Source of the DNA: Telopea speciosissima
Lineage: Eukaryota; Streptophyta; Magnoliopsida; Proteales; Proteaceae
Assembly (NCBI RefSeq): GCF_018873765.1
Contig: NC_057923.1
Span: 61,250,593 to 61,314,592, forward strand
Direction of reading: 5' to 3'
Length of the DNA stretch: 64,000 bases
In this document: positions 11,068-21,497 of the stretch, in pieces
Numbering within the stretch: the stretch's first letter is position 1
How the letters are laid out: the number at the start of each line of letters is the position of its first letter
Notes under the pieces: generated by a model
The model's input: the letters and a program-made list of their open reading frames with translations, nothing else
Database searches by the model: none
What the model was told of the DNA's origin: nothing
Position numbers and translations under genes: made by a program

Positions 11068-12424
11068 TACCGGATGTTACACAGCCAAACAATATTGTGA
11101 AATTATTCTCCAGATCTTGGGAACACACTTCACCAGAAATGAATGATGAAACAAATAGATTTCAACCCCTTAATGTGAAAGAAGAACCAGATATGGGAAA
11201 AATACATCGGATAAGAACGCACGACATTCAACTAATTCCAATGAGAAGACCAAACCATTTTGTTTCATTCAAGTGTAAGGACAAGCATTTGGAAGAATGA
11301 ATTTCACTAACATGTATCATCTGTTTACAATTTTGATGTACAATTGCAATGGATATCACTATCAGTATCAAGTGTACTGCTTAACAATCTAAAAAATAAA
11401 AAAAAGAGAAAATTGCATCCAAAGTGACCGTCCTCCATAAATCTGCAATTTGATAAGCAAATTGCAAGCAGATTCATTTACTAGACTGCATATTGATGGT
11501 GTAAGCCACTTAAACAGTCATCTGCCCAGGCATCCAAGTTAAGTGGTTTCTACTTTCTAGTAAATTGCTTTTAACCATTCTTCAAATTAGAATAGACTTG
11601 CAGACAGTGGTTCCCTCTTCCCTTTGCAGCCATCACACCTGTGGACAGTGGAAATAAAACATATCAAATTGAAGCAAACTGACACATAAACCCAAGAGGT
11701 TTAACTGCAGAAAAAAAATTCATAAATTAGGGAAGGACCTAGAAGTGTCTCAAAAATTCCTTTTTTATTGGGGGGGGGGGGGGATGAACAGCTGTTTTCT
11801 GAAAGATTCAATCAGATTTTTAAAACTTTGAAAACAGTTTTGTAGATTAGAGAAGCAATTTTACTTTATCAGCACAAGAATGACAACAAACTCTTATGTC
11901 TAAGAGGCTAAAAATTAATGGCTAGCACATATAAATGAGAAGCACCTTATGAGATTAAAAAAAATAAATAAATAAAAATAAAAGACAAGAAGTAGTGGAC
12001 TGAGGAGGATTGTGATCAAAATCAATTATGGACTTGTTGAGAGAAACTCCAATCAAATGTCAAATATTTTGACACAAAATCCATTACCCTTGAAAGGAAC
12101 CAAGGAGGAGAAGTCTCTTAAAAGTGTATTCAATCAAGGTTCAGGCATAAGAGTCACCCCCATTCCCATACAACTAAAATGACCTATTAACTGAAGCCAG
12201 CTAGAGAACAGTGTCCATCACTAGAATACATTAAAATTTTCAAACATCAGTTACTTTTGATGAAGCATGGAAATTCTTGTTCAATATTAAAAAGTAGTCC
12301 AGCAGCAGTTCTGTTATAGCAACAAAAATCTACAATGTTTGCAAAAAAATCCCATTGAAATTCAAAACACAAATTACTCAGATAACCAAAGGATAGATCA
12401 AATGCACAATGGCATCAACTAGTT
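10840..12424 (-). other. Presumed intron space of the GEMIN2-like relic
   Basis: Both strands were read. There is one small possible exon (minus, around 11590-11645, after CCACAG) but no SIP1 core exon. A 14-bp G run lies at 11770-11783. Confidence 0.4.
11027..11063. repeat. (GT)n(GA)n microsatellite
   Basis: A short GT run followed by about 18 GA units, inside the presumed intron of the GEMIN2-like relic. Confidence 0.9.
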
Positions 12425-13974
12425 CTACATCACTGAAGACTGAAACAAACAAATATGGAGTAAAAGGAAAGAACACATACTGAAAACTGCAAAATTCTCT
12501 TTCCTCTTCACAATGCCTTGGTGATGCTCAACATTTCTATTTCCTTGTTTCTGACGTTGAGAGTCCGCCATGCCCTTAAGCTCCTGAGCAACAAAAGACC
12601 CCAGCCCATGGCAAACTTCATTCCACATAATTCGCTGTGCTTCAACATTAACAAACCTCAGCTCTTCCAGCTCCTTCCTTGAGTAACTGATCTTTGATCC
12701 ATCACCCCTCTTTAGACAAACATTTTGGGCTTCACTCACAAGGCTAAGCATATTTTGCTTCCCATTTGCATCAGAAACCTTATTCGTGCGTTTGGCCCAT
12801 CTCTGGGGGAACTTGTCCCTCTTTCCTTCCTTTCCATCTTTCTTCACATTCACCTGTCCACATCCACCGATTGAAGCTCCGACCATAACAGGAATTTCAT
12901 ATTCTACTGCATTCTGCAAAGAATTCTCAACAAGATTTACGATCCCATTGAAACCTTTCATCTTATCACTATCACTTCCCACCATTCCCTGCATGTCTTC
13001 GACCTCTGAAGCGCATTTTGTACATCCATACAGATTGTTTAAACTGTTGTCAGCATTTCCTGCTTTAAATTCCAGCGACCCATGTTTTTGATCGGTCTGC
13101 TCCATGCTTTCTCCAGGACTCTTAGAACCAATATCCTCTAGACCAGTTCTTTGTGCTTCAAGAATTGAACCCAACTCAGATTCTATCAGAGGGCGCGTTT
13201 CTTCCATTCCCAAGAAATTGTCCGAGCACTTCCCACATTTACCTGTACTACTAATCATCTCAACGGGTTTTTGAGATTCAGCGATCGAATCACCAAACAT
13301 TTTCTTTCCATCTTCAAAGATAGAGTCCGTCCCTTCTTCAGACTGTTTCATGATGTGATCGCTCTTGTCGGATTCGTGAACTTTAGAAAAGAACAACACT
13401 TCTTTCTCGATGTACACAGGGTTATCAGTAATGTTCCCTGAGAAACAGAACGAGTGTTTAAACATGGAAACCGACCTTTCTTCCTCAACTTCTTGCTTCT
13501 TTTCGACCAGAGAGACAACCATTTGTTCCTTTTCTTTAAAACTGGATCCTTCAGAGACAGAATCCAACTTATTTCCAGGATTTTCTACATCACCTTCAGC
13601 CACCGAAACGATTGTTTCTTGCTTTACTTTACATTCAACAATTTCGTCACCCAACGAACTCCCCAGCTTCAAATGTACGCCATTGCAGGATTACCCAGAG
13701 ACGAAATCCGAATCGTGGACCTTGGCCATCGCAGATAAACTGAAGAGCTCCAACCTCTACTGGTCTCAAAAAGATCAAGAACAACCGTAGAGAGGAAGAA
13801 GAAAAGCTACTCAAAGCAGAGAGTGTAAAATAAGCCTTCAAGTTTTTTCCAAATTTGGATTGTTCTATTAAGTTGGGCTATGGGGTACTTACTGCTCGTG
13901 CGAACTTTAAAATCCCCATGGTCATGAGGATCCAACGGCTGAGATCTCCCTGTGGCCTGTAGGGTCGGTATTTC

Positions 13975-15058
13975 TAAAGGTGTCAATCGGTCAGTGTGGA
14001 CCGGTTTATCGGTTTTGATGTGAGCATGGTTTGAGGTATCGGATCGGATCGGCTGATATTGGCCGGATCGGATCGGTATCGGTTGAGGCCGATCCTGAGA
14101 TTTGACCGATACAACAAGGTTTGACTGGATCGTTGATTGGATCGCCCAACTCGGTTGGATCGGTCGATCCGATCCAATCCTTGACCAATCCAATTGAATA
14201 TTTTTTTTATTTTTTCAAAGTTTTTAAGTTTCTTTTTAGTTTTTTTTATATTATCTTGACCGATATCGACCAATACTGACCGATACCAATCGATTTTGAC
14301 CGATCCGATCCAGATAATATCGACCGATCCGATCCTGAGATCACAAAGCCCACCAACTTTGGCCGATACATGACCCGATCTATAAAAAAACGATTTGGGG
14401 GGGGGTTTGACCGATCCTGACCGATTTGGAACGATCCGATCCCGATCCAGAAAGGTTTCGGCCATGACCGATCCCGAGTTCGATACCTGGATTTTGAACT
14501 TTGGATGTGAGAATGAGTGAGTCACAAAACATGATTCAATAAAGGTGCATCGGTTTCAGATTGGGTTCGGTTCTTATTGGTTAGTATTGCTTTGGTTGCA
14601 ATTGACCTTGTAAATATATTTAGAAATTTGAAAATAATGTTTTTTTTTTTGGAGGAAGAACACCACCCGATTGCACCAAACATACCGCTTCAATGCCCTG
14701 ACACTAGAGTGTGCGAAATGACCGTCATACCCCTGATCATTTTTGGGATTCCAGGAGGTGCATTGGTCCTTTCACGCGCCCCAGTGTCAGGGCGTAGGGG
14801 TGATGTGCCCTGTGCAACCGGGTGGTGTTCTCTTTCCCTTTTTTATTATTTATTCTTATGAATTTTAGGCTGGTATCAGTTTCTTATTTGGTTATATCAA
14901 TTTCAATGTGATTTTTTAAGTTCGGTTCGTGTATTATCAGTTTCAATGTAGTTCAGTTTGGTTTCAATGTCACAAAATCCAGTCTGAAACATGATCCAAT
15001 AAGTTCATACCGGTTTTGGTTCGATTTCGTCGCTTCAATCTAGGTTTTGACACTTCTA
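13975..15058. mobile_element. hAT-like element, CCGATCCGAT word family
   Basis: Ends TAAAGGTGTCAA and TTTTGACACTTCTA are imperfect inverted repeats. Flanks GGTATTTC (13967-13974) and GATGTTTC (15059-15066) match at 6 of 8 positions, consistent with an aged 8-bp TSD. The left half (13985-14480) is a dense series of GACCGAT/CGGATCGG words; the right half carries CGGTTTCAGTTTGG-type words. A separate MITE is nested at 14656-14831. Open frames here only reflect the repeated word. Confidence 0.65.
14656..14831. mobile_element. MITE with GAACACCACCCG inverted ends
   Basis: Left arm GAACACCACCCGATTGCAC is the near-perfect inverse of right arm GTGCAACCGGGTGGTGTTC. The inner TGCCCTGACACTAG and CAGTGTCAGGGCG also pair. 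No coding content. Confidence 0.75.
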
Positions 15059-15906
15059 GATGTTTCCCAGCTTATCAATTGGGTTACTTATTATCACTCC
15101 ACCTATATTTACTCAAACTCCCGTGTCTCAAAGGTGGTCAATGACAACTTTAAGTAGAAGAAGGCCAAAAAGGCCACTTGGGATGAACTTGAGTGAAGTA
15201 AAATCGAAAATGAGTACTCCCCCCCTAATGAGGATTGAAATAAATGTTTTTTGGAATGGAAGAATCTAGGCTATATTTGGATGCCAAGAAAATAAAAAAC
15301 ATAAGACAAAATTCATGATGACACCATGATTGTTTTATGTGTCTATTTTTCTCTTAAAATTCAATTTTTTTTGAATTTTTTTTCTTTTCTTGGAATCCAA
15401 ACATAGCCCTAGTGACTAGGAAGAGGTAGGTCATATTCCATCTTATGAAGAATTGTCAAATATCTTTGAGAAACTATATTGGAGTTCGAAAAGTTATGCT
15501 TTACTATGAGGGATTTGAGAAAAGGGCCTTTTAACTTAAAATCTGAAAAATGATTCACTAAAACAAGCCAATGAGATCTTGATCTCACAAGTTGATGATT
15601 TAAAAACATCACTTGAGAAGCTCACTAATGAAAAATTGAGCAAATAATTTCTAATATGCCTAAGCTTATCCGAATAAAAATTATTTAAATCCGCAGGCAG
15701 GCTTGATGTTTCTCAAGTTGGATCAAAATAAATTCTTAACTATGGCATAGAGGAGGTCCATTTACTTTGATAGAAAACCATCATATAAGACAAACACTAA
15801 AACAAAAATAATTTTTCATATTATTACAAAATGATAGATCTAAACTAAAATAATCTACCACTTAGTGTTCAAGATCTATAGTAATAACCTAAGAAGAAGG
15901 TATTCG
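15059..15906. other. Intergenic, no gene seen
   Basis: AT-rich. It includes a weak inverted pair around 15270-15410 (CCAAGAAAATAAAAAA.. and TTTTTTCTTTTCTTGG), suggesting a small degraded MITE. Ends in the target duplication ATTCG of the next element. Confidence 0.4.
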
Positions 15907-16248
15907 TGAAAGCAAACTAGATGAACAAAATGCGGATTTATCTTTTCGTGTAAGATCGAAGAGTGCCTAAAGTCTAATTACTGTTTTGCATTTTATCTTC
16001 TCAAGCGATGACGAACCTCGGACGGCGGCGGTGCTTACTTTCTAAAATTAATCTTCTGATATTTTTGTTCCATATGTTTCTCTTCATGGTAGAATATATA
16101 CGATCGATTAACCCAAGATTAGGAATCTCTCCCCTTTTATTGCTCACTTGACCACTACCTCCTATCAAAGTAGTTAGTTATCTATGTTGATTTATTTACC
16201 TCCCCACTACCTAATACTGACGTGGCACATTGGCCACATCAGCTTACA
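15907..16248 (-). repeat. TRIM LTR 1
   Basis: About 342 bp, with TG..CA ends on the minus strand (TGTAAGCTGATGTGG .. TTTGCTTTCA). Preceded on the plus strand by the duplication ATTCG. Confidence 0.8.
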
Positions 16249-16495
16249 TTTTAAAAAATGGCATACTTAATGCACGAGGTTCCTGCAACTGCGGGGTTTG
16301 GAGAATGTCATAATGTATGTAGCTTTACCCCCGCTTCACGAATAAGTTGTTTCCCAACTTGAACCTGCGACCTCTAGGTCACAATGGAGCAACCTTCCTG
16401 CAATGGTTGGTCAAGGGCTATGGTACGGTTCCACCAGTAAATTAATCAAAAAACTGAATGTATAGAGGCAGAAACCTCCAAGCTTTGATACCAAA
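16249..16495 (-). mobile_element. TRIM interior 1 = Au-type SINE plus primer site
   Basis: The minus strand runs from TGGTATCAAAGC through AGGTTGCTCCATTGTGACC, AGGTCGCAGGTTCAAG and AAGCGGGGGTAAAGC to AACCTCGTGCATTAAGTATG and TTTTTTAAAA. This matches the intact Au SINE at 36141-36302 over almost its whole length. Confidence 0.8.
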
Positions 16496-16831
16496 TGAAA
16501 GCAAACTAGATAGAGAAAAAGCGGACTTATCTCTCCGTGTATGATCGAAGGTTGTTTGAAGTCCAATTCCTGTTTTGTATTTTATCTTTTCTGATGATGA
16601 CAAATCTCGGACGACGGCGTTGCTTACATTCTAAGATTAATTTTTTAGTCTTTTGATTACATGTCTCTCTTGATAGTAGAGTATGTACGACCAATTAACT
16701 CAAGACTAGGAACCTCTCCTCTTTTATTGCTCACTTGATAACTACCTCCCATCAAGATAGTTATTTATGTTGAATCAGTTACCTCCCCACTACCTAATAC
16801 TGATGTGACACATTGGTTGCATCAGTTTTCA
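16496..16831 (-). repeat. TRIM LTR 2
   Basis: 336 bp, TGAAAACTGATGCAACC .. TTTGCTTTCA on the minus strand. Aligns throughout with LTR 1, with scattered substitutions. Confidence 0.8.
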
Positions 16832-17081
16832 TTTTAAAAAATGGCATACTTAGTAGTGCACGAGGTTCCTGCAACTGCGGGATCTAGGGAGGGTAATAAT
16901 GTACGTAGCTTTACCTCTGCTTCACCAATAAGCTGTTTTTCAACTTGAACCCGCAACCACTCGGTCGCATTGGAACAACCTTCCTCCAATGGTTGGTCTA
17001 CGACTATGGCACAATTCTGCTGATAAATTTACCAAAAAATAGAATGGACAACGGTAGAAATATCCAGGCTCTGATAAAAAA
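16832..17081 (-). mobile_element. TRIM interior 2 = Au-type SINE plus decayed primer site
   Basis: Same organisation as interior 1. The SINE body ends GAACCTCGTGCACTACTAAG and a T-rich tail. The primer site has decayed to TTTTATCAGAGC. Confidence 0.8.
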
Positions 17082-18735
17082 TAAAAGCAAACTAGATAGA
17101 GAAAATACGAACTTACCTCTCCGTGTATGATCAAAGGTTGTCTGAAGTCCAATTCATATTTTACATTTTATCTTCTCCGGCAAGGACAAACCTCGGACAG
17201 CGATAGTGTTTACGTTCTAGTGTTTTGATTTCATATGTCTCTCTTGATGGTAGAGTATGTACGATCGATTAACCCAAGACTAAGGATCTCTCCCCTTTTA
17301 TTGCTCACTTGATAACTACCTAATGTAGTCCTATATAGGCAAGGCCTAATAGGAACCAGAAAAAATAGAATTCTATAATTATTTACAGATGTGGACTGTT
17401 TAGGGTGAAATTAGGGTTAGGTTTAGGAATTCATGTATAGTTTATAAATGGTTTTCATATGCAGGTTTAGGGGATTAATATGATATAAAGAAAAAAGGCT
17501 TTGGATAGGTTTAGAAATTCTGCAGTTTTAGGGTTAGGGTTAAGGTTAGGGTTTTAGGTTTCAAATTTTAGGCTAATTCTAGGGTTTATGAAGGGGCTTT
17601 GGGACAGAGTTTGTGGTCGAGTGTAGCTGACAGTAGGGGGTGACTCGATCAGGCTTTAGTGGTGTTTTGATGGTTAATTAGGGCTAGACAGAATTTAGAA
17701 TGATTTTTAAGATTTTGGGTTTTATGGGAGATGAGGGGGATTAGGGTTTGAGTGGTTTGATTGGGCTGAAAGTAGGATCGAGTGTAGGGGGAGTGTGGTG
17801 GATGTATGCTGAAAGTTTGGGACAGATCTGATGGTGGGATGATGGTTGCTTAGAAACTAAGCTATGATTCGAAGGTGGAAGTTGCAGGTTTAATGGAGGG
17901 CTAGGTTTGATAGATGGAGAGGGAATTGGAGTACGTTTAATGGAGGGAATGCTGAACAGTATAGGTAGGCTAGGGTTTGAGGATGAAGAAGAGAAGGGTA
18001 TGTGCAGGAAACTAAAATTACTTACTGGTTTAAAGAACCAGCAATGGTAGCAGCTGAAACAGTGAAAGAACCTCCCGATCTTCTCGATGTAAGGAATCAA
18101 CTGGAGATCCACCAATCCCTACACCTTGATGTTACTCATAAGGCAACCTTGATATTACTCACAAGGCACTCATACAATGGAGCAAGCAGAAACAACATTC
18201 ATGGCAGCAAGCAACGAAAATTTTTAAAACTTAATTGGTGGAGGAGCCTCTCCCACAATTTGTATTAAATAATAGGCCAAAGGCCTTATTCCTAAAGCTA
18301 TTACAACTCTATTTCCCCATCCAAAATCGTGGAGAAGTGTAGATAAGTAACTTAAAACAATTTAAAAGGTATTAAAAGACCTAATTGACCCTAATGACTT
18401 AAAAACACTTAAAACAACTAAGATTCTTCATCAGCTAATAGGATATAAGATCCTACCAGCCAATCAGAATTAATCACTTAAACTAAACCAATTGAACCAA
18501 TTGGATGCAACCAATTTAAAATCGGTTCAATTAAAAACATAAAATAAAAACTAATATAGAACTGAAATAAACTAAACTAAGGCTCCTACTAAAACCCTAG
18601 GCTTAGGGTGGCTTTTTCAATTCGAGGAGGCTGAGATCTGCATCACTACCTCCCATCAAAGTAGTTATCTATGTTGAGTGATTCACCTCCCCACTACCTA
18701 ATGATGATGTGACACATTGGCCACATCAACTTTCA
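17082..18735 (-). repeat. TRIM LTR 3, split by solo LTR B
   Basis: 17082-17320 and 18651-18735 together give about 324 bp aligning with LTRs 1 and 2. The break is the 5-bp duplication CTACC on either side of the insertion. Confidence 0.8.
17321..18645 (-). mobile_element. Solo LTR-like insertion B (TGATGCAG..CTACATTA)
   Basis: 1325 bp, flanked by a perfect 5-bp duplication CTACC (17316-17320, 18646-18650). On the minus strand it starts TGATGCAGATCTC and ends AGGACTACATTA, the same termini as insertion A and the gypsy-like LTR. It has GGTTCAATTGG-type U3 words like insertion A and a pyrimidine-rich leader around 17740-18060. The TTAGGGTTAGGG tract near 17530 is part of this LTR. Confidence 0.8.
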
Positions 18736-18740
18736 ATTCG

Positions 18741-19491
18741 TATATGGTAGATTTTTCCATCGACTACATCAAATAGTCTAGGGTTGTTTATGTCATTTTC
18801 TATGGACATTTATGCCAAATTTGACTTCATTTAGTACTGATCATGCATGAAAACTCTTGCTATAAACTTTTTTTGGTAGAAAACTCTTGCCATAACTTAA
18901 TAGTTAATACAAAAAAATCTTACATTTATATCATATAATTTTGTACATATAAAGGTTTGAGTTTTCTTTGGGTAGGAAGAACAATAAGCAAGTTCCTTAT
19001 GAATTAGAGTTTTTGTGCAGTAATGGGAATCACCAATTGATTTTAAAGAAATGGCCTACGTTGGAAGCACCATTGTAGATGCAGTGGTAGGTTTCACTAT
19101 CATTCTAGCTCATTGTTAGTAGTTACTTATGGGTATTTGGAGGTTTTTCATTTCTCTCTTCTCAGTAGTAGCCACAATCTCAGACAAAGTTTAGTTTTGC
19201 TTTTCCGTTTGTTTCCTGATTCATGTACATATATGTTCACACTTCACAAGGTTGCTATTGATACGACAGTCTAGTTTAATGATTTGTTTATTATTATTTT
19301 TTTTTGAGTTTGAAGTTTATTAAATCTTAGTGGTGTTGAAACCACTTTGAGTTTTGATTACCAAATTATATGGATAACAATTACAGCTTAAGTGGATCCT
19401 TAGCAATGATCTCATAGGCCACAACAGATGTGAATAGTTTGATGTTACCGCTATCATAAATAGTGGGAAAATAGTTTTTTGTTCAGGAGTG
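18741..19491. other. Intergenic, no gene seen
   Basis: AT-rich. A short open frame starting MAYVGSTIVDAV at 19049 ends after 22 codons and lacks support from flanking exons. Confidence 0.35.
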
Positions 19492-19659
19492 CTAGTGTAG
19501 TGTGGCCTACGCCAGCATTCTATGTGTCTATTTCTCCTCAAAACATGGGGGTATAGATGTTTTTTCATATGTGGAGGACAGAGATAGACTCATGGGAGTT
19601 TTTCATACTAGGAGGAGAGAGATAGATTCATGGGAGTGTTGGTGTAGGCCACACTCTCA
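19492..19659. mobile_element. MITE with GTGTGGCCTACGCC inverted ends
   Basis: Left AGTGTGGCCTACGCCAGCAT pairs with right GTGTTGGTGTAGGCCACACT. An internal ~30-bp duplication (GAGATAGACTCATGGGAGT) occurs at 19582 and 19619. Confidence 0.65.
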
Positions 19660-19914
19660 GACAGAGTTGTTTTTCCCTATATATATATATACTAAAACAG
19701 TTTCACTCCATAAATATTAGTAGGAGGCTCTCTCAGATTATAGTAATAGTTCATCAGCTATCTTTTAAGGTTTTGAAAATTCATGATATAACTCTTCTGA
19801 CTACTGATGTGATGCTGTCGATTTTAGTTTTTACATATTTTGCTTTTGGTATCATAAAAAAAGGACCGAATTTCCCTCCATCCACGGTGAATGGGCGGGC
19901 ATTTTTTATACCAA

Positions 19915-20261
19915 AATTAAAACAAAGGGCTTTACAGAGATAGAAAGAGTAGAAAGACAAGAGAGAAGGAGAGCAGAAGAGAGCTATCTATTCTATATCT
20001 TTCAGAGAAGAGAGGAGTTTCTCTTATATAGAGGGTGGACTTCAAATAAAATTTTGAAATCCGAATCTTGCTGACGTAGGGGGTGACATCAGGAAAAAGT
20101 GATGTAAGCAGTGACGTAGGGCGGCGGTCACTGTTCATGGGGCCATGGTGACGTAAGCAGACGTCGACTGGAGAGGTTCACAAATGACGTGTCATCGTCT
20201 GGGGTCCACTGCTGGGGTCCATAGGCAATCGGACTCAAGGTTGATATCTGAGTCCACAACA
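19915..20261 (-). mobile_element. LTR of a second retrotransposon family (solo or truncated)
   Basis: On the minus strand it starts TGTTGTGGACTCAG at 20261 and carries a TATA box (CTCTATATAAGAG, about 20025) and a CT-rich leader. It ends near TTTTAATTTTGGTATAAAA, where TGGTATAAAA resembles a primer-binding site. No interior follows, so it is solo or truncated. Confidence 0.5.
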
Positions 20262-20689
20262 TAATAAAACCCTAGGATGGTGAGTGAACCTTCTTCCATG
20301 GGTGGAGGAAAACTTTGTCCTAAAAAGAAACGTTTTCCATTACCCTTAAAATAAAGAAAACTACTCTAGAAACAGTTTGATCATGTGATTGGACTCTTGC
20401 ACCGTATGACAACGTTTGTTTCTATTGTTTCTGTGCCAATAATGTTCCCAGCACACAATTGACACAGAAAAACCGTTTGATAAATCCGTTTTGTTTCAAG
20501 TGTTTTTGATAACAAAAATCAAAATTTTTAACAATTTTATGCCCAAAAAACGTTTTTGACTTAACATCTATTTATTGTTTTTACTGTTTTGTGGCTTTTA
20601 ACAAAAACTATTTCCCGATAAAACGCTTGCAATACGCGTAGTCGTTCATCTCTCGCTCAACTCTCTCTTGCTTCAAAAGTTCTAAACGC

Positions 20690-21276
20690 TCAAAAACGCA
20701 AAACCTGCAACTCTCTCTCTCGCTGATCTCTGCTCGAGTTGGGACCTGAAGGTATCATCGTAACATCTGCTCGAGTTGGGACTTGAAGCTTCGTCCTCAC
20801 CTCAAGCTCGAGGATCTCTGCTGCTGTACCTCCACTATCCAGGTCACTCTCTCTCTCTCTCTCTCTCTCTCCCTCTCTGCAATAAAACTGGTTTTCTGTA
20901 CAACCGAACCTGCTGCTATGAAACTGGTTTTCTGTACAACGAAACCTGCTTCTATGTAACCCTAGATCTGAACAAAAAAAATTCAACCTGCTGCCGACAT
21001 CGCCTCTCCCTTGAGCCCAAATCCAACTTAATCCATTGTGATTTCTGCAACTTTGGTGCCACGGGCATCAACGATATCCTCGATCACTGTTCTACCCTCT
21101 TCAAACTCAACTCTACGGTGTCTCTCTTCAATCCTGTCTCTTCCATTGGAGTAGATTTTGTATGCTGGGAACATTATTGGCACCAGTGAGAACTCGAATT
21201 CAAACTCATCGTCTCCTACACGGTTTCCTCTCCCTCTGCATCCACAAGCTATGCAAGCAATTACTACTAGCTCCAA
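20690..21276. other. GC-richer, exon-like block with unassigned frames
   Basis: Contains short tandem duplications (CTGCTCGAGTTGGGAC at about 20722 and 20766; AAACTGGTTTTCTGTACAAC at 20886 and 20926), a (CT)n run at 20844-20870, and a minus frame of 82 codons (21276-21028, ..YKIYSNGRDRIEERHRR..). I recognise no domain. Base composition differs from the AT-rich flanks, so it may be captured gene sequence. Confidence 0.3.
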
Positions 21277-21349
21277 CTTGTTCCACCCTCTCCTCTCTCT
21301 ATATACCTACTGTCTTAAAAAACGTTAGTCTTGGGCTGTCTGTAAATTG

Positions 21350-21459
21350 ATGTCCTCAAACTCAGTTAAATGCTGTAGTTTTTGGGCATTTTGGGTACAT
21401 AATAAGGAGAAAAATTTTGATATTTGCAAACTAGTATGAGTTCTCTGAGGCTGAGCTTC

Positions 21460-21497
<38 letters not shown>

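Larger units (their letters stand above)
10437..13729 (-). pseudogene. GEMIN2-like gene, probable broken copy
   Basis: GEMIN2 (SIP1) is an SMN-complex partner in snRNP assembly. The 5' part is one long frame (13672-12425), acidic and low in complexity, ending with YSRKELEELRFVNVEAQR, a module I associate with plant GEMIN2-type proteins. At 10439-10560 the minus strand encodes PTLSVISRMNLVSRVSML, like the SIP1 segment PLLSIVSRMN. A plausible exon starts after the AG acceptor at 10840 (ALSHMGSSDPKDSAHLQSLL). Defects: the natural ATG (MAKVHDSDFVSG, 13729) meets an in-frame TAA at 13691-13693; the frame is broken between ALSHMG.. and the SIP1 segment (TAEDDTS-stop); no SIP1 core exon (GLEYLRRVRWEA type) was found in 10840-12424; and no C-terminal exons lie to the left. 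A donor (TTTTCA|GTATGT) ends the long exon. Family assignment is moderate; the pseudogene call rests on the visible stops. Confidence 0.6.
15907..18735 (-). mobile_element. Tandem TRIM-like array: LTR-int-LTR-int-LTR with Au SINE interiors
   Basis: Three copies of a ~340-bp LTR (15907-16248, 16496-16831, and 17082-18735 interrupted by a solo LTR) alternate with two ~250-bp interiors (16249-16495, 16832-17081). The LTR ends are inverted, TGAAAGC..GCTTTCA. The whole array is bounded by one 5-bp duplication ATTCG (15902-15906, 18736-18740), so it behaves as a single insertion. A primer-binding site TGGTATCAAAGC (minus, 16482-16493) follows the LTR, with a decayed copy at 17068-17079. Each interior is nearly all Au-type SINE sequence, with B-box-like GGTTCAAGTT, the Au body and the SINE T-rich tail next to the following LTR. 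No protein is encoded. The 3-LTR form probably arose by unequal recombination. Confidence 0.85.

Noticed and set aside
13983..14525. 180-codon minus-strand frame rich in D, R, S and P
   Set aside because: It is a translation of the reiterated CCGATCC word in a hAT-like element and has no domain.
15907..17320. Direct repeats with spacers resembling a CRISPR-like or satellite array
   Set aside because: Only three ~340-bp repeats, explained by LTRs with primer sites and one TSD; the genome is a plant.
17400..17560. TTAGGG/TTTAGGG-like tracts suggesting an interstitial telomere
   Set aside because: The motifs are few, irregular and lie inside solo LTR B, which carries CCCTAA-rich leader sequence generally.
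17741..18115. Pro/Ser-rich 124-codon minus-strand frame
   Set aside because: Lies wholly in solo LTR B; pyrimidine-rich LTR leader, no ATG context or domain.
19049..19117. Possible NB-LRR first exon (MAYVGSTIVDAV)
   Set aside because: Only 22 codons, with no P-loop, LRR or further exons within several kb.
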